Shown here piece after piece: positions 11,994 to 23,900 of a DNA stretch of 64,000 nt. The translations under genes and the position numbers were made by a program. The DNA is from Rhyzopertha dominica (taxonomy: Eukaryota > Arthropoda > Insecta > Coleoptera > Bostrichidae), in the NCBI GenBank assembly GCA_025024175.1, contig QCXZ01000003.1:22278392-22342391 (forward strand), given 5' to 3'. The stretch's first letter is position 1, and each line of letters starts with the position of its first letter. A model generated the notes under the pieces. That model was not told the origin of the DNA and made no database searches. It was given only the letters and a program-made list of their open reading frames with translations.

Positions 11994-12137
11994 GCCCGCC
12001 TTGACCGAGATTTGAACTCGGGACCTTTTGAGTACTAGCATGGCCACCTTCAATAAGGCCGCGGCCGTAGTAAATGGCAACAGCGCAATGACGCGAGCAC
12101 CAGGCCGATTCGCCGTTATCCGTAAGCCGAGCCCTTA
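11994..12137 (-). repeat. tRNA-related SINE-like repeat, copy 1
   Basis: On the - strand the end reads GGTCCCGAGTTCAAATCTCG, an excellent T-arm/B-box-like sequence. It is preceded by a GGCCGCGGCCTT core shared with the copy at 13651-13750. No intact tRNA cloverleaf can be drawn, so it is read as a tRNA-derived SINE, not a gene. Confidence 0.55.
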
Positions 12138-13650
12138 ATATATATAATGCTATATCTCCATTATTAGTAGCAATTATTTATACATATTTTTTTCCAAAGT
12201 ATTCCTTAAATTTCGTAGAAAATGACACCTGCATTAAAAATCCAAGCCAATTGTAACATTTACTTTGAACTCGCTAGAAAATGAGCTAAGTCAAACTGAA
12301 GTAGGTAGTGTTATTTTTAGGTATCGAGGCATTATGAGTATTTTTGTTTAATTAGAAACATTGTCGGCGGCAAAGTTGTACAAAAAGCGTGTCGCGATAA
12401 CTCAAAAAGGAAGAAAATATGTTACTTAACTGTAAATTTTTAATTTTACTCCTCGTTATATTGAGATATGCTTTATTGTAATAATTAACTTCTTGAAATG
12501 TTGATAAGTCATCCAACTTATTGTAACAAAGGGATTATTTAACAAGCATTGCGTTAATGGGTTCTCGACATACGTTACAAAGAAAATTCTATATACATTA
12601 TTTTTAATGAAACAATTTATTTGGTATGATAAATATAAAATAAATACTTCCAAGTAGTAACAAAAAATAAACTAAATATTCCACAAATAGTATGGTGAAC
12701 ACATGTAGTTAACAAGATATAAGATAAATATACAGTGTATATGCTATATGATATGCCAAGCAGTTTGGTAAGATTTCCTGAGATGTTAAGACATGTACGT
12801 AACAAGAGAGGAGCTATAAATATATTTAGATAAGTATTTCTAAAAATAAAGTATTTATATTTCTTATATTTAAATCTGAGGCTACAGTTTATTTGAACGT
12901 AACTTGAAATAATTATTTAACAAAGCATTACTAACAATTGACACGAGAGATTTTATTTTACATTTTACACCATTATTGCATAAATAGCAATATAGTTGAT
13001 TCTCAAAAAAAATGCGATTCGTTCACTTAAAACATTTTAAATAACCTTATGTTTTGTAGGTACTTGCCGACATAAATAATCTTTCAAATTTTTCAGATAT
13101 TCACGTATACATCGCGCACACATTCAACAACAATTTTATATGGCACTCAACCATTTATTAAATTGTAATAAGGACCTGGTCAATGATCATTACCTTTCAT
13201 TAATTTAAATTTAACACATTCATTAAATGAATTCAAAAGCAATTACGTTTTCGTCTAAGTTTGAATGCAACAGAATCGCTAATATAAAATATACTTGATT
13301 CGTCAAACGTATAGGTAGTTGCAGTTAAATATCACAAAAATACCAGCTGATGCAGTGTCTTCTGAATTTGACAAAACAATGATTGACCTTTTGAAAGTAC
13401 TTCACAGACTTTCTCAAAGCACGAAGTGGAAAGTTGTAAATTCAGCACTGAGTAGATTGTAATGCAAGTATATATTATTATTATTAATCCGCAGTTTTGG
13501 TTCTGAATCGAAAATTTCATTAGCGATTAAACCAAAATTTCTGCCGACCATTTGCCAGTAACGGCCTAATCTAGATTCCAAATTATAGGTCTGAACACTG
13601 TACTAGTGCAAGGAGTATGTCATGTATCAATCCATTCGATTTAAACAGAA
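12138..13650. other. intergenic, AT-rich, nothing recognised
   Basis: The sequence has over 70 percent A+T by eye and only short chance open frames on both strands. No gene or delimited repeat was seen. Confidence 0.4.
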
Positions 13651-13750
13651 TCGGCCTTGTGAGCGCTGGTGCCAAATTGATCAGGCCGCGGCCTTCTTAA
13701 AGGTGTTCATGGTACTAGTCAAACGCTCTATCACTGAGCTATCACCACTC
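13651..13750 (+). repeat. tRNA-related SINE-like repeat, copy 2
   Basis: It shares the GGCCGCGGCCTTnTTnAAGG core with the copy at 11994-12137. On the - strand its end reads GGTGATAGCTCAGTGATAGA, which looks like a tRNA 5' half with an A-box. There is no matching T-arm, so this is not a functional tRNA. Confidence 0.5.
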
Positions 13751-15606
13751 GTTATTTTCGAGCTTCAGAATTCTGAGAGGTCTGCAAACAACTTGACCCG
13801 AAACATTCTCTCATCGGTGTATGGTAAGTTTTATTGCACTTCAGCCTTAAATACATTGCAATGTTTGGGCGCTATACGAAGAATAAGAAGGCGCTTTAAA
13901 TTAACAATAAAAGTAAAATACATAACGTTTTGAGGATTTGATTACCTTTACGCTAATATTTTTATGTTTACATAACATGCAAGCTGTTGTGAACACAATT
14001 TCATGTTGTGTAGGACCGTTAGTGACACGAGTGTAGTTTCGGGCAAGCAAATTTATTATTGTAATAGTTGTATTCCATAAAAAAAAACACCTAATTGACG
14101 AAGTTATTGTACTATTTGTAAAAATGTTGTGAAAAAATTATCTGACTTATAGTCTATAGTTTCTAGGCTAAATTTTGATAGAGTGCAGGTGTAACCGAAA
14201 CAACGCTGCCATTCTTACAGCGTTTTTACTGATAAGTTTTATATAGTTATTAATTACTTAATGTTTCCTGCTATTAATTTGCCGTCACCGTTATGTTTGA
14301 TTATACAGTATACTGTAATCGATATCTTGAACAGAGGGTCCCATTTTCGTTGTAATTGTAGGTATTTCGGTAACTATTTATGCTATAGAGAGACGCAGTT
14401 TGAGCGTTACTGTCTTAGCTTTTAATTGCGAGTTGAACCTTACCATTGCGATTGTTATATTGTCTTGTTTGAAACTTGTAGCCAACTTTTAAATATCCTA
14501 ACATTTCATAAGTTCTCTTACTTGTGTAGGTACAAAAAAAAACTCTAGGTAAAGGCATTTTTGATAGATATAGTGGTTTTGGATCCAGAATTTTTTTAGG
14601 GGGTCACATTTTTTAGATATGGCACAAACTTGCATTTCTGAATGGAAACATGTAAATATAAACCTACCTGTTTAATATTTAGTAGAATTAACAGTCATAT
14701 TAGATTTCTTATCTTAAATAATACTCTTTATATTGCAAACCAAGCTTTCGGTGGACGCCTTCCTTAGGGTTGTTACAATTGAGTTTAGAGCATATGTTTA
14801 TTATATTGGACATTTGAGACTACTGTGGTTGCAACATAGTAACACCCTTTCATAATTTCAATGGTGCAAGATTTTACAAGCTGATTATAATCAAAAACAG
14901 TTCGTTTCTCAAATAAAATTGATAAGCAAAAAACCCTCTTAAATTCAATGAGCCACCCAATTTGGTAACTGGAAGATGTCAGAGGCGCACAACAAAATAG
15001 TTTGGGGGGTGATAAAGAAGTCTCTACCCCCAAAAACATATCAACCTGTAGACTTTAAAATGCTTAAAATGATGACCTTCTAGGATGTAATTAACCAAAT
15101 CAAATTTCAAATTGATATGTATAAAAGTGAGCCAGATATTTTAAAATAATAATATATTAAAAATAAATAAACTTTGACATCCTGTAGCTCTGCTACTAAT
15201 CGAGATCGAACTTATGTTTATATAAACTTTTTTGCTTAAAATGATTAGATCACCCATTTCAGTTTATGCCTTAAAACCTGAATCACCCTGTAATTGATTT
15301 TTTCAATGTATTTAATTTTTTTCCAGTGTATTAGATTTGTGATTTTGGAGTAATAACATTATCCCAAAGCTTCTTCATCCTTTTACACAAACCCTCCCCT
15401 TAAAGCACTTAGGAACAACGAAAAAATACGTAAACGTATCTCAAAAATCCAAACTTATTTTTTTCCAATATGTTAGATTTCTTTTGTATCAACATTACCT
15501 GTTATTTATCTTTAAAAAAATACTGTACTGGTTATACAAATGCAGCACACAAAATCTGCTAAAAATTAAAACACAATTAAAGAGTAAAGGAACATCATCA
15601 AGAACA
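13751..15606. other. intergenic between ARMC1 and wallenda 3' ends
   Basis: AT-rich sequence. A fragment at about 14580-14640 ('ttagggggtcacatttttta') matches the family at 38800 and 39360. A Penelope-tail-like piece lies near 14740 ('aagctttcggtggacgcc'). No gene was seen. Confidence 0.4.
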
Positions 15607-17687
15607 TTTATTATAAACTGTATAAATTGTAATAGGCACTAAGATTATCATTATATAAAACAAAAACCTTCAAATTTGAATGTTTATTAAAATACTGCAT
15701 TTATCAAATTTAAACATAATCATGTTACAAAATACTATTAAAGTTCATTACGGTCTAAATTCTACAATGCTTGACGCTTTGCTAAAAAAAACTTAACACA
15801 ATAATTTGTACGTACATGACACACTTCAACAAGGTCAAATATAAAAAAAATACAAATACACACTTATTTAATGTGCTGCCTAAAATGGGCTAACGTACAC
15901 AGTTTTATGGTACCTTCAGTGGCTCACCTTACAAAAATATTACAGTATTGTATTTATTATGAAATGGTAAATTTATGATATGCTGCTCACACCGGACCAC
16001 TTCCATTGGTGGTACTATTTGAATATCTTACAGTTTCTCAGCAGTTTTTTTTAACAATACAAAAATAAATAGATAGTAAGAAGGTTGCATATGCTAATAA
16101 AATCTATAACAGCAAAACTTTAGTATTTGGTTCAAATCTTACGATGTAAATAAATCCGGTGTAGGCAACATGACCGTGGCATTATCTAAGTTGGTAGCTT
16201 CTGTTATCAAAGAAAGGGAAGTCTTATCAGTTTTTCCAGATAAATTGCAACACCACTTATTTATTTCTCTGCACTACATGCTTTTTGTAATTAATAACCA
16301 ACAAAACCATTGAATTACCATAAACTAAATGCAGTATTTAAGTATTAAACCGACCTAGAAACTATATGAGTATACGGCACGTTCATTGCAAAAATAATTT
16401 TGCTACTAAGGCCCGGTTGGCATTATATACAAAAAAAAATCAAAAAATGGAATGTCAAAAAAATCACAACTCACTTAAAAATAAGATCACAATTACACAA
16501 AAGGACGCAAACAGGGGAATGTTAAAAGATAAATATATAATACAAAAATATCATCGCAACTCACTACATGTAAAAACTTGTTCACAAAACCATAATCACA
16601 GTAACTTTCAGATAAACAAAATCAAAAACTCACTTAAGTAATATGGAATATGCTGCTAGATCCTTAAATTTTAATACACTATATTAAATTGCTTTCAAAT
16701 TTCATTAACATTTATATTCAGCAAGAAAATGCTAGTAAGTGATCAGTATAGCCACACAAATTCACAATGCATCTATCTCTCCTATATCCATACTATTCTT
16801 ATAATACTCAGCCTCAATTAACTGTTTACACTTAAAATTAATAATGGTATAAATACCATACTACGATGAGAGCTATTATACACAAACTTAGTGTTGTCAA
16901 AATTTACAATTGCTACATAAGATACATTCTTAAAGCTCAAGAGCATCTAGATGAAAATAAATCTGCATAAGTATTTTTGTCTATTAATATGATCTTCCTT
17001 GTCAAAACTGATCCATAAAAAGTGTTCTCTCCATCCATTAAATAGTATACAACTTGATGCAAAATTAAAATTACAACTCGTTTGACTTTATTCACAGAAA
17101 ACATTAGGATAGCAAAAGTTTTACGCTTAATAACTCATATTCATGCATAACATTACTTAATTCAGTAAAGAAGATAGTGAAAGAGATAAAAAATTTAAAA
17201 AAAGCTCATGTCTCTAGCAGTAATTATTCAAATAACAATCATGGAATTCAGGATTTTAATTTTTAAAAAAAGCAAATCCTACCAGACTTTTTATCGTTAC
17301 ATTACAACAATTTTTGTAAAAAAATCAGTCTACTAATTTTACCCAAAACTAGGTTATGAAATCAAAGGTTAAGATTATGAATCAGTACAGGAGGAATGAC
17401 CATGAGATCTGCCAAATGAGCAAATATATGAAGTTACATAATTTCTTAAGATGTATGTACAACACTTTATAGAGAGAATACATATCTAGAGGTCTTCAAC
17501 TTTCATCATTTAAAATACGTGATACCTACTCAAAAAAAATTTACCGTGGCATAGCAGCAAATATAGTTTCAGTTTCACAAAGTATGACAGTGAAAAGCAT
17601 TGCTCCAAAACATTATAGATTACATACTTTAATTTCATTAAAAAATCAAAACATTGCAATAAACATCCCGTATTAACAAATTATTTT
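15607..17687 (-). other. probable 3' UTR of wallenda with several poly(A) signals
   Basis: This is the sequence downstream of the wallenda stop codon on the - strand. AATAAA hexamers (TTTATT on the + strand) occur at several points, for example near 17083, near 16257 and at 15607-15612. The last one would give a ~2-kb 3' UTR. The 3' end actually used cannot be chosen from sequence alone. Confidence 0.45.
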
Positions 17688-17991
17688 TTATGTAGCCATA
17701 TTTACTGCTCTGTCTGCATCATAACATACTTGAGTTGCAACGGTAATATTTTCTTCAGACTCACTATCAGAAGATCCATCTGATCTCTGATTTGGCCTCT
17801 TTAAAGGTAACATTGGCAATGGACGTATTCTGTCAGGGTTTGAGTCCAATGTGGAGCTTTTGCTAGATGGACAATTTGAGTATTCAGATGTATTACCTTC
17901 GTCAGAAGGGGCATGGTCTCGCTGGTACAGGTGGCTGTTGTTAAACTTATACCTTGAGCGCCGTCCTGGATAGATAGGGCGCCTGGCCAGG
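17688..17991 (-). CDS. wnd: wallenda exon 8 (C terminus, stop)
   Basis: The acceptor TTTGTGCAG precedes CCTGGCCAGG and completes AG|C (Ser). It encodes residues 765-864, beginning [16 protein letters not shown]. Two blocks match the C terminus of MAP3K13: [14 protein letters not shown] (human SDGEEGNTSDHSNSP) and [12 protein letters not shown] (human CDSSDGECSD). It is separated from exon 7 by a ~9.8-kb intron carrying another gene and several transposons. Confidence 0.85.
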
Positions 17992-20900
17992 CTGCACAAA
18001 CAAAGAAACATCATATAAACACAAACCTTTTCTAGGACTCTGAAAGAAATATCAAAAAAAATGCATTAAATTGCACAATACAGTTGTATATATCCCAACC
18101 AACTTAATATTAATTAGCATTAATAAAGAGCTAGGAAAGGATATTAAAAATAATAAGAGCTTAGTAAAATAAGAATAATAAGATTATAGTGAAGGAAAAA
18201 ATGTAACATGCATATAAACACAAAGTATTTTATATTATTTTATTTTTTACTACAAACTAATATTTTCAAAATTAAAGAGAAAATCATATTAGTAGTTTTA
18301 GGCGTCATTAACAGTAAAATAAAAAGAAGATTATGTTTCATTCCACAAACAAAAATAATACCACTTTATCATTCAATCATAATTAATATAAGTATCTATT
18401 AATTTTTATTTTTTTTTAATTTTTAGAGGAAGTGACGTTAATAATTATAATTTTCTGCTTGTATCAGGCTAATGCTGTTAGTAGTTATATGTACAAAAAT
18501 AATATATTATAATAAAGTTGTAAATAAAATTACCGAAAATGTTTAAAATACATGTATTTATTATAAATGTATAACTTCCATGTATTAGTAGCTTGACACA
18601 TATTAACAATCTGACATTATGACACTGTCAATAAAATTTATGAGTTAATAATGTTACGATATTGTCAAATTTACACATTTTTCTGATCATTTTTAAAAAC
18701 TAAAATACTCAGTCTTATCATGGTCTACATGAAGATATTATCAAAACCAATAACGTCTATAATGTAGGTACCCAACTATTTTTGGAATGGATCTTTGGGG
18801 AAAAAAGTTTGTCAATTCTTGTTGTTTCTGTGTACCTCTGAAAACAGGTGTAATGATATTAATTGTGCTGGACACGCTAGCTTCCATAAGTAATGTAATC
18901 TCACAAATTGCACAAATGGACTGTGCTGCTGAAGAAGGTGTGTTCTTATTCTGGGCTACCATTGGTATTGCAACTGGAGTACTAGCGTTCATAGGTGTAG
19001 CAGATTCTAAGTCAGTGTTGCTAGTGCCAATGGAGGTGAAATATTGCTTTAGTATCATTTTATATGTGGTGTTTGCACTGTTGGTTTCCCTTGGAGCACT
19101 GGATCAAGAGCTACAGAAAAGCATCGATCACACTGAAACTACTATGCCAATCGTGAAACCACTTATTGTGACTAGCAGTTTACTACTAGGGATTATTTAC
19201 ACCTATTTTTTAATGGTAGTTCATAGCCTTTACAGAGATATTATCACACAAGAAGCTTCACAAACAGTAGTTCCTTGAAGAAATTAGATGTACTATGTGA
19301 ATGTTTGAAGTAAACTGTTATTAATAACACAATGGAATTACTTACTTTTCAAAATGAAAAAACCTACTTAGCATATTCATTACTAATGTAATTCTACCAG
19401 AAGAAATTATCAATGTCAGGAATTAACCCTTGAATTACTTTTAATAAATGTCCTTAAATCATAAGTTTACCTACATTGGAAATGACTTGTATTACTCGAG
19501 ATTTATGCTGATAATCCTCAGGTAGTGATGATAATAAATAAATTCTTTATTTCTGACCTAAAAGCAGCCCATTGGCTGATACATAAGCCTAACAATTAAG
19601 CATTAAATCAGTATACTCATAGAATCTTTATATAATCAGGGCATCGGTCGCAATAAATAACAAATCCTTTTATATATATGCCAAGCTTTCAGAGGTGTTT
19701 GACTCCTTCTTCAGGACCTAAAATCTTTTATTTACTTTATATATAAAACCACATGTAACACTTACTTCTAGTGATGTATTATATAAGGGTACTTAACAGG
19801 ATCACAGAAACCAACCACAAAGTAACAGAAAACCAACAAATTAATTCTAACATTTAAGGAAATTACATTTAAAAAATTATAAGATAATTATGCCAAATTG
19901 ACAAAACATACAAATAATAGGTATATCTTGATCAGTTTCTATGACATGAAGCAAGCAAGCAGGTACAACGACGGTGATTATAAAACACGAAAATTTTAAA
20001 AATATCTCACTATTAAATAAAAAATTAAAATCAATTTTAATCAATAATTCATACCCAACTGGTTTAGTTCAAAGACTCATATAAAACATCTAATGCCAAT
20101 AACTTTGTAGCTTGCTTGGATGTATCAATGTCTAATTTACATGTAACGAGACATGAGAGATCTGTTATTAAAATTTCTAAAAATAAATTTTCCAAATTTT
20201 GTACCATTGAAGGTTTTATTTTTAAACCAAAAGTTAAACCCATGAGCGTATTTCAGTTCACAAATATGGTTTAGTGAAAATCAGTTTAACAGTCGACAGT
20301 TTTAACGTAGGTTGGCGCTACTGTTGTGGTTGTGCCTGCTTCGTAATGCTCATAAGCTAATAGTATGTTTACGTATCAGTTTGTTGACCTATAAACTCGT
20401 TGTCATTTCTAATACTGTTACGGTTCTAAAATGATATTGACAGTATGGAACTTGCAGTTGGCCGTTAACCCTCATATTAATCCAGTTAGAAATTTTCTGA
20501 TTAGGAACAAATTATACATTCGCTTGCTTACCTACATCAACAAAGAAAAGTGCCAAGACAACAACTACAATTTACAAAGGGATCATTTTCAGCTGGTTGT
20601 TCTAGGAAAAATACCGGATTAGGCTTTAAATTCTTTCGCCAGAATCACCAATGCCAACTTTTTTTGTTAATTGCGAATAACTCCTAACTCCTTACTGTGT
20701 AATATCTACATAAATATTAGTTTGAAGTAGTTGTACCAAATCGATTCCTTTGTTTCGAAATTTATAGTGTGAAAACTCATCGTTCCTCATTATTACCAAG
20801 GGTTTTTTTTACGAGTAATATAAAAAAGTAACCCACACAACAGAAATATACATAAAAGACAAAACCGCACGCTACCACAACAAACCGAAACGAAATGTAG

Positions 20901-23900
20901 TTAGTTCTATAAACGTGAAGTCCTCGTTTCGAGGAGTGTGCAGGCTTAATCCGAAAAACGGGTTTAACCCTCCTCGATGGGTTGGTTTAACTTGCCGGGG
21001 AATTTAACCCCATTTTACTCGTAACCGAGTACTGAAATACGCTGCACGACTGGTAAACTAGTTTATCTTGATAATTTTGGTTTAAACCTTCGACTGAAAT
21101 ACCGGCCCTTAGTAATAAATTAAATAAATTATTAGTAGAGTTTTGCAGTGTTCGAGTAAGTTATTACCCTCTGATTAGAGTTGGAAATAGTACACATTAA
21201 TAAACAAACAAATAGGATAAATAAAAGAAGTGATATAAACTACTTATCAAAAATTTACTCCTATTTACACCATTTTAGAAATTTTCGTGATTCATAATCA
21301 CCGTCGTTGTAGCTGCTTGCATGCTTCATGTCATCGCAATTGATCAAGTTATACCTATTATTATTTTTTAAATATAATTTCTCCTAATGTTAGAATTAAT
21401 TTGTTGGTTTTCTGTTAAACTGTAGTTGGTTTCTCTGATCCTGTTAAGCACCCTTACATAATCCATCACTAGAAGTAAGTGTTACATGTGGTTTTGTATA
21501 TAAAGTAAATAAAAGATTTTAGGCCCTGAAGAAGCCTGGCTTATAGTTAAAAGGGTTTGTTATTTATTGTGACCGACGCCCTGATTATATAAAATATCTA
21601 CGAGTATAATAATACAACGGTCAATATTTTAAGTCATAATTAATTAAATCAGTATCATGGCTGGCATCCCAGTTAGAGAGAAAAAGAAAAATAAAAAAAT
21701 AATCATTTTGTACATTCTTGACTCTAGACCAAATACACTACACTGATTTATACCCTTCACCCTAATAACTACTGAGCAATTATTCGATATCATGCTTGGC
21801 ACTTGCGACACATTGGAACTAAATATATACATATACACTCATCCTAAGACAACATATTTTTTCAGCTATTGACAAAAACTTTTACAACATTGCTTGTTCT
21901 TAGCTACATAATCTAGACCAGTGTTTTTCAACCAGTGGGTCACAACCCCCAGGGGGGTCGCAAAGCCTCACTTGAAGAGTCATGGGTAGATGAAAAAGGC
22001 AAGTCGTTTGTAAATTCTACATTACAATAGAAAAACTACAATTTCAGTGAGAAGGCTGGGCTTGTTTATTTTTTAATGATATGTTAAAATGTGGTTATAT
22101 TTTTGGGATGCAAATAACCAAATCATTTTCTAATTGAATCGTATTTCTCTTTTTAGTTTTTATGTTCACCATTGAAAAGAACGTTAATCACATAGGTAGG
22201 AAGTAGCAGATGGTACTAATCATTTTAAAGCATCCCTTGTTAGCTCTGGATATTCTTGTTTTCTCTTCATCCACAAGACAACAATATTTTGCGAATGAAA
22301 TTCCATTTTCATACTCTAACGTGATAATACTGTAAGAAATAAATATGAGGATGCTATGAAAAGTTATTGTCATACTGACATAGATAATAAAATAATTATC
22401 GTTGTATTACACAGTACAAAATAAACGGAACGCATATAAAAGATCGTTATAATTCATTATATATTATGACCATAGGCACCATTTCTGGGCATAGGTCGCT
22501 CAATTTTTGAGCTCTTCTGATCCGCTTTATGCGGTGGATCAATCCGCTTTCTCATCATTTACAGGTTCTTCTGTGTTTTTGCTCTATTTGCTATTTTGTT
22601 CCATTCTTTCCTGTCCTTGATCTTTTCTCTCCAGTCCTTTACTTCCATCTTTGCTAGATCTCCCATAACTTGGTCTTGCCACCTGTTCCTTGGTCTTCCC
22701 CTTGGTCTGCTGGTTCCAGGCCTCCAGTTTAATATTGTTTGTATAACTTGGTCTGGTTCTCTCCGTCGTACGTGTCCAAACCATCTCAGTCTTTGGGATT
22801 TTATGTGTCCTATGATGTCTTCTCCGTGCATTATATTTCGTATTTCGTGGTTCATTAGCATTCTGTACTCGTCGCCGTCCTTTTGTGTTCCAAGTATTTT
22901 CCTTAGGATCTTCCTTTCTTGTGTTCTCATTCTTTCCTCGTCTTTATTAGTCAGGCACATTGTTTCTGCTGCGTAAGTCATTACAGGTCTTATTGCCGCT
23001 TTGTACATTTTTAGTTTTGTTTCTTTACTTAGGGATCTGTCTCGTAATAGCTTTTGGTAAGTCCAGTATACTCTGTTTCCCGCCTTAAGTCTTTCATTAA
23101 TTTCTGTACTTCTTTCGTTTTTCCCATTTATAGTAACTCCGAGGTATTTGAAGTGTTCCACTTTTTGAAAGCTATATTTTCCTATTTTTAGGGCGGTTCC
23201 AGTATAGTCGCTTCTAGTGCTGACGAGATATTTTGTTTTGTCTTGATTTATTCTAAGTTCTCTTAATTTGGCTTCTTTTAATAGATGTTGTAATGCTTCC
23301 TGTAGGCTACATTTATCTCTTGCCATCAGGGCCAGGTCATCTGCGTATCCTACTACCTGTGTTGAGCTTTGNGTGATTTTTCTNTCCCGTCCTGCGTGTT
23401 TGATAACTCCATCCAACGCTATATTGAAGAGAGTTGTTGACAGACTGTCTCCTTGCCTCACCCCTACTTCAATTCTTATGCTTTCTGTGTCACCGTCCTT
23501 TGTTGTGATCCTTGCTGTTGAGTCGTGCATTGTCATTCTCGTCAACCTGATTAGTTTTGCTGGTATTTTCATTTCTGTCATGTCTCTAATTAGTTACTGT
23601 CTCTCTATGCTGTCAAAGGCCTGTTCAAAATCAATAAACAAGATATGTAGTTCTATACTGTGTTCGCAGCATTTTTCAATGGTTTGTGTTAGTATGTGTA
23701 TGGCGTCAATAGTCGATCTTCCTTTTCTGAAGCCTTGTTGGTACTGTCCTATGTAACTCTCTGTGTATTTGTTTAGTCGGTTTCGGATTATTGTCATCAG
23801 CAGTTTGTATGTGGTATTCAGCAGCATTATGGCCCTATAGTTAGTACATTTAAGTGGGTCTCCTTTTTTAAATACAGGTGTAACTAATCCTTGCTTCCAG

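Noticed and set aside
11994..12070. A functional tRNA gene on the - strand.
   Set aside because: A good T-arm is present, but there is no matching acceptor stem, D-arm or credible anticodon arm in the right spacing.
16366..16641. 91-codon open frame on the + strand.
   Set aside because: Lys/Asn/Ile-rich product typical of AT-rich noncoding DNA, and antisense to the wallenda 3' UTR.
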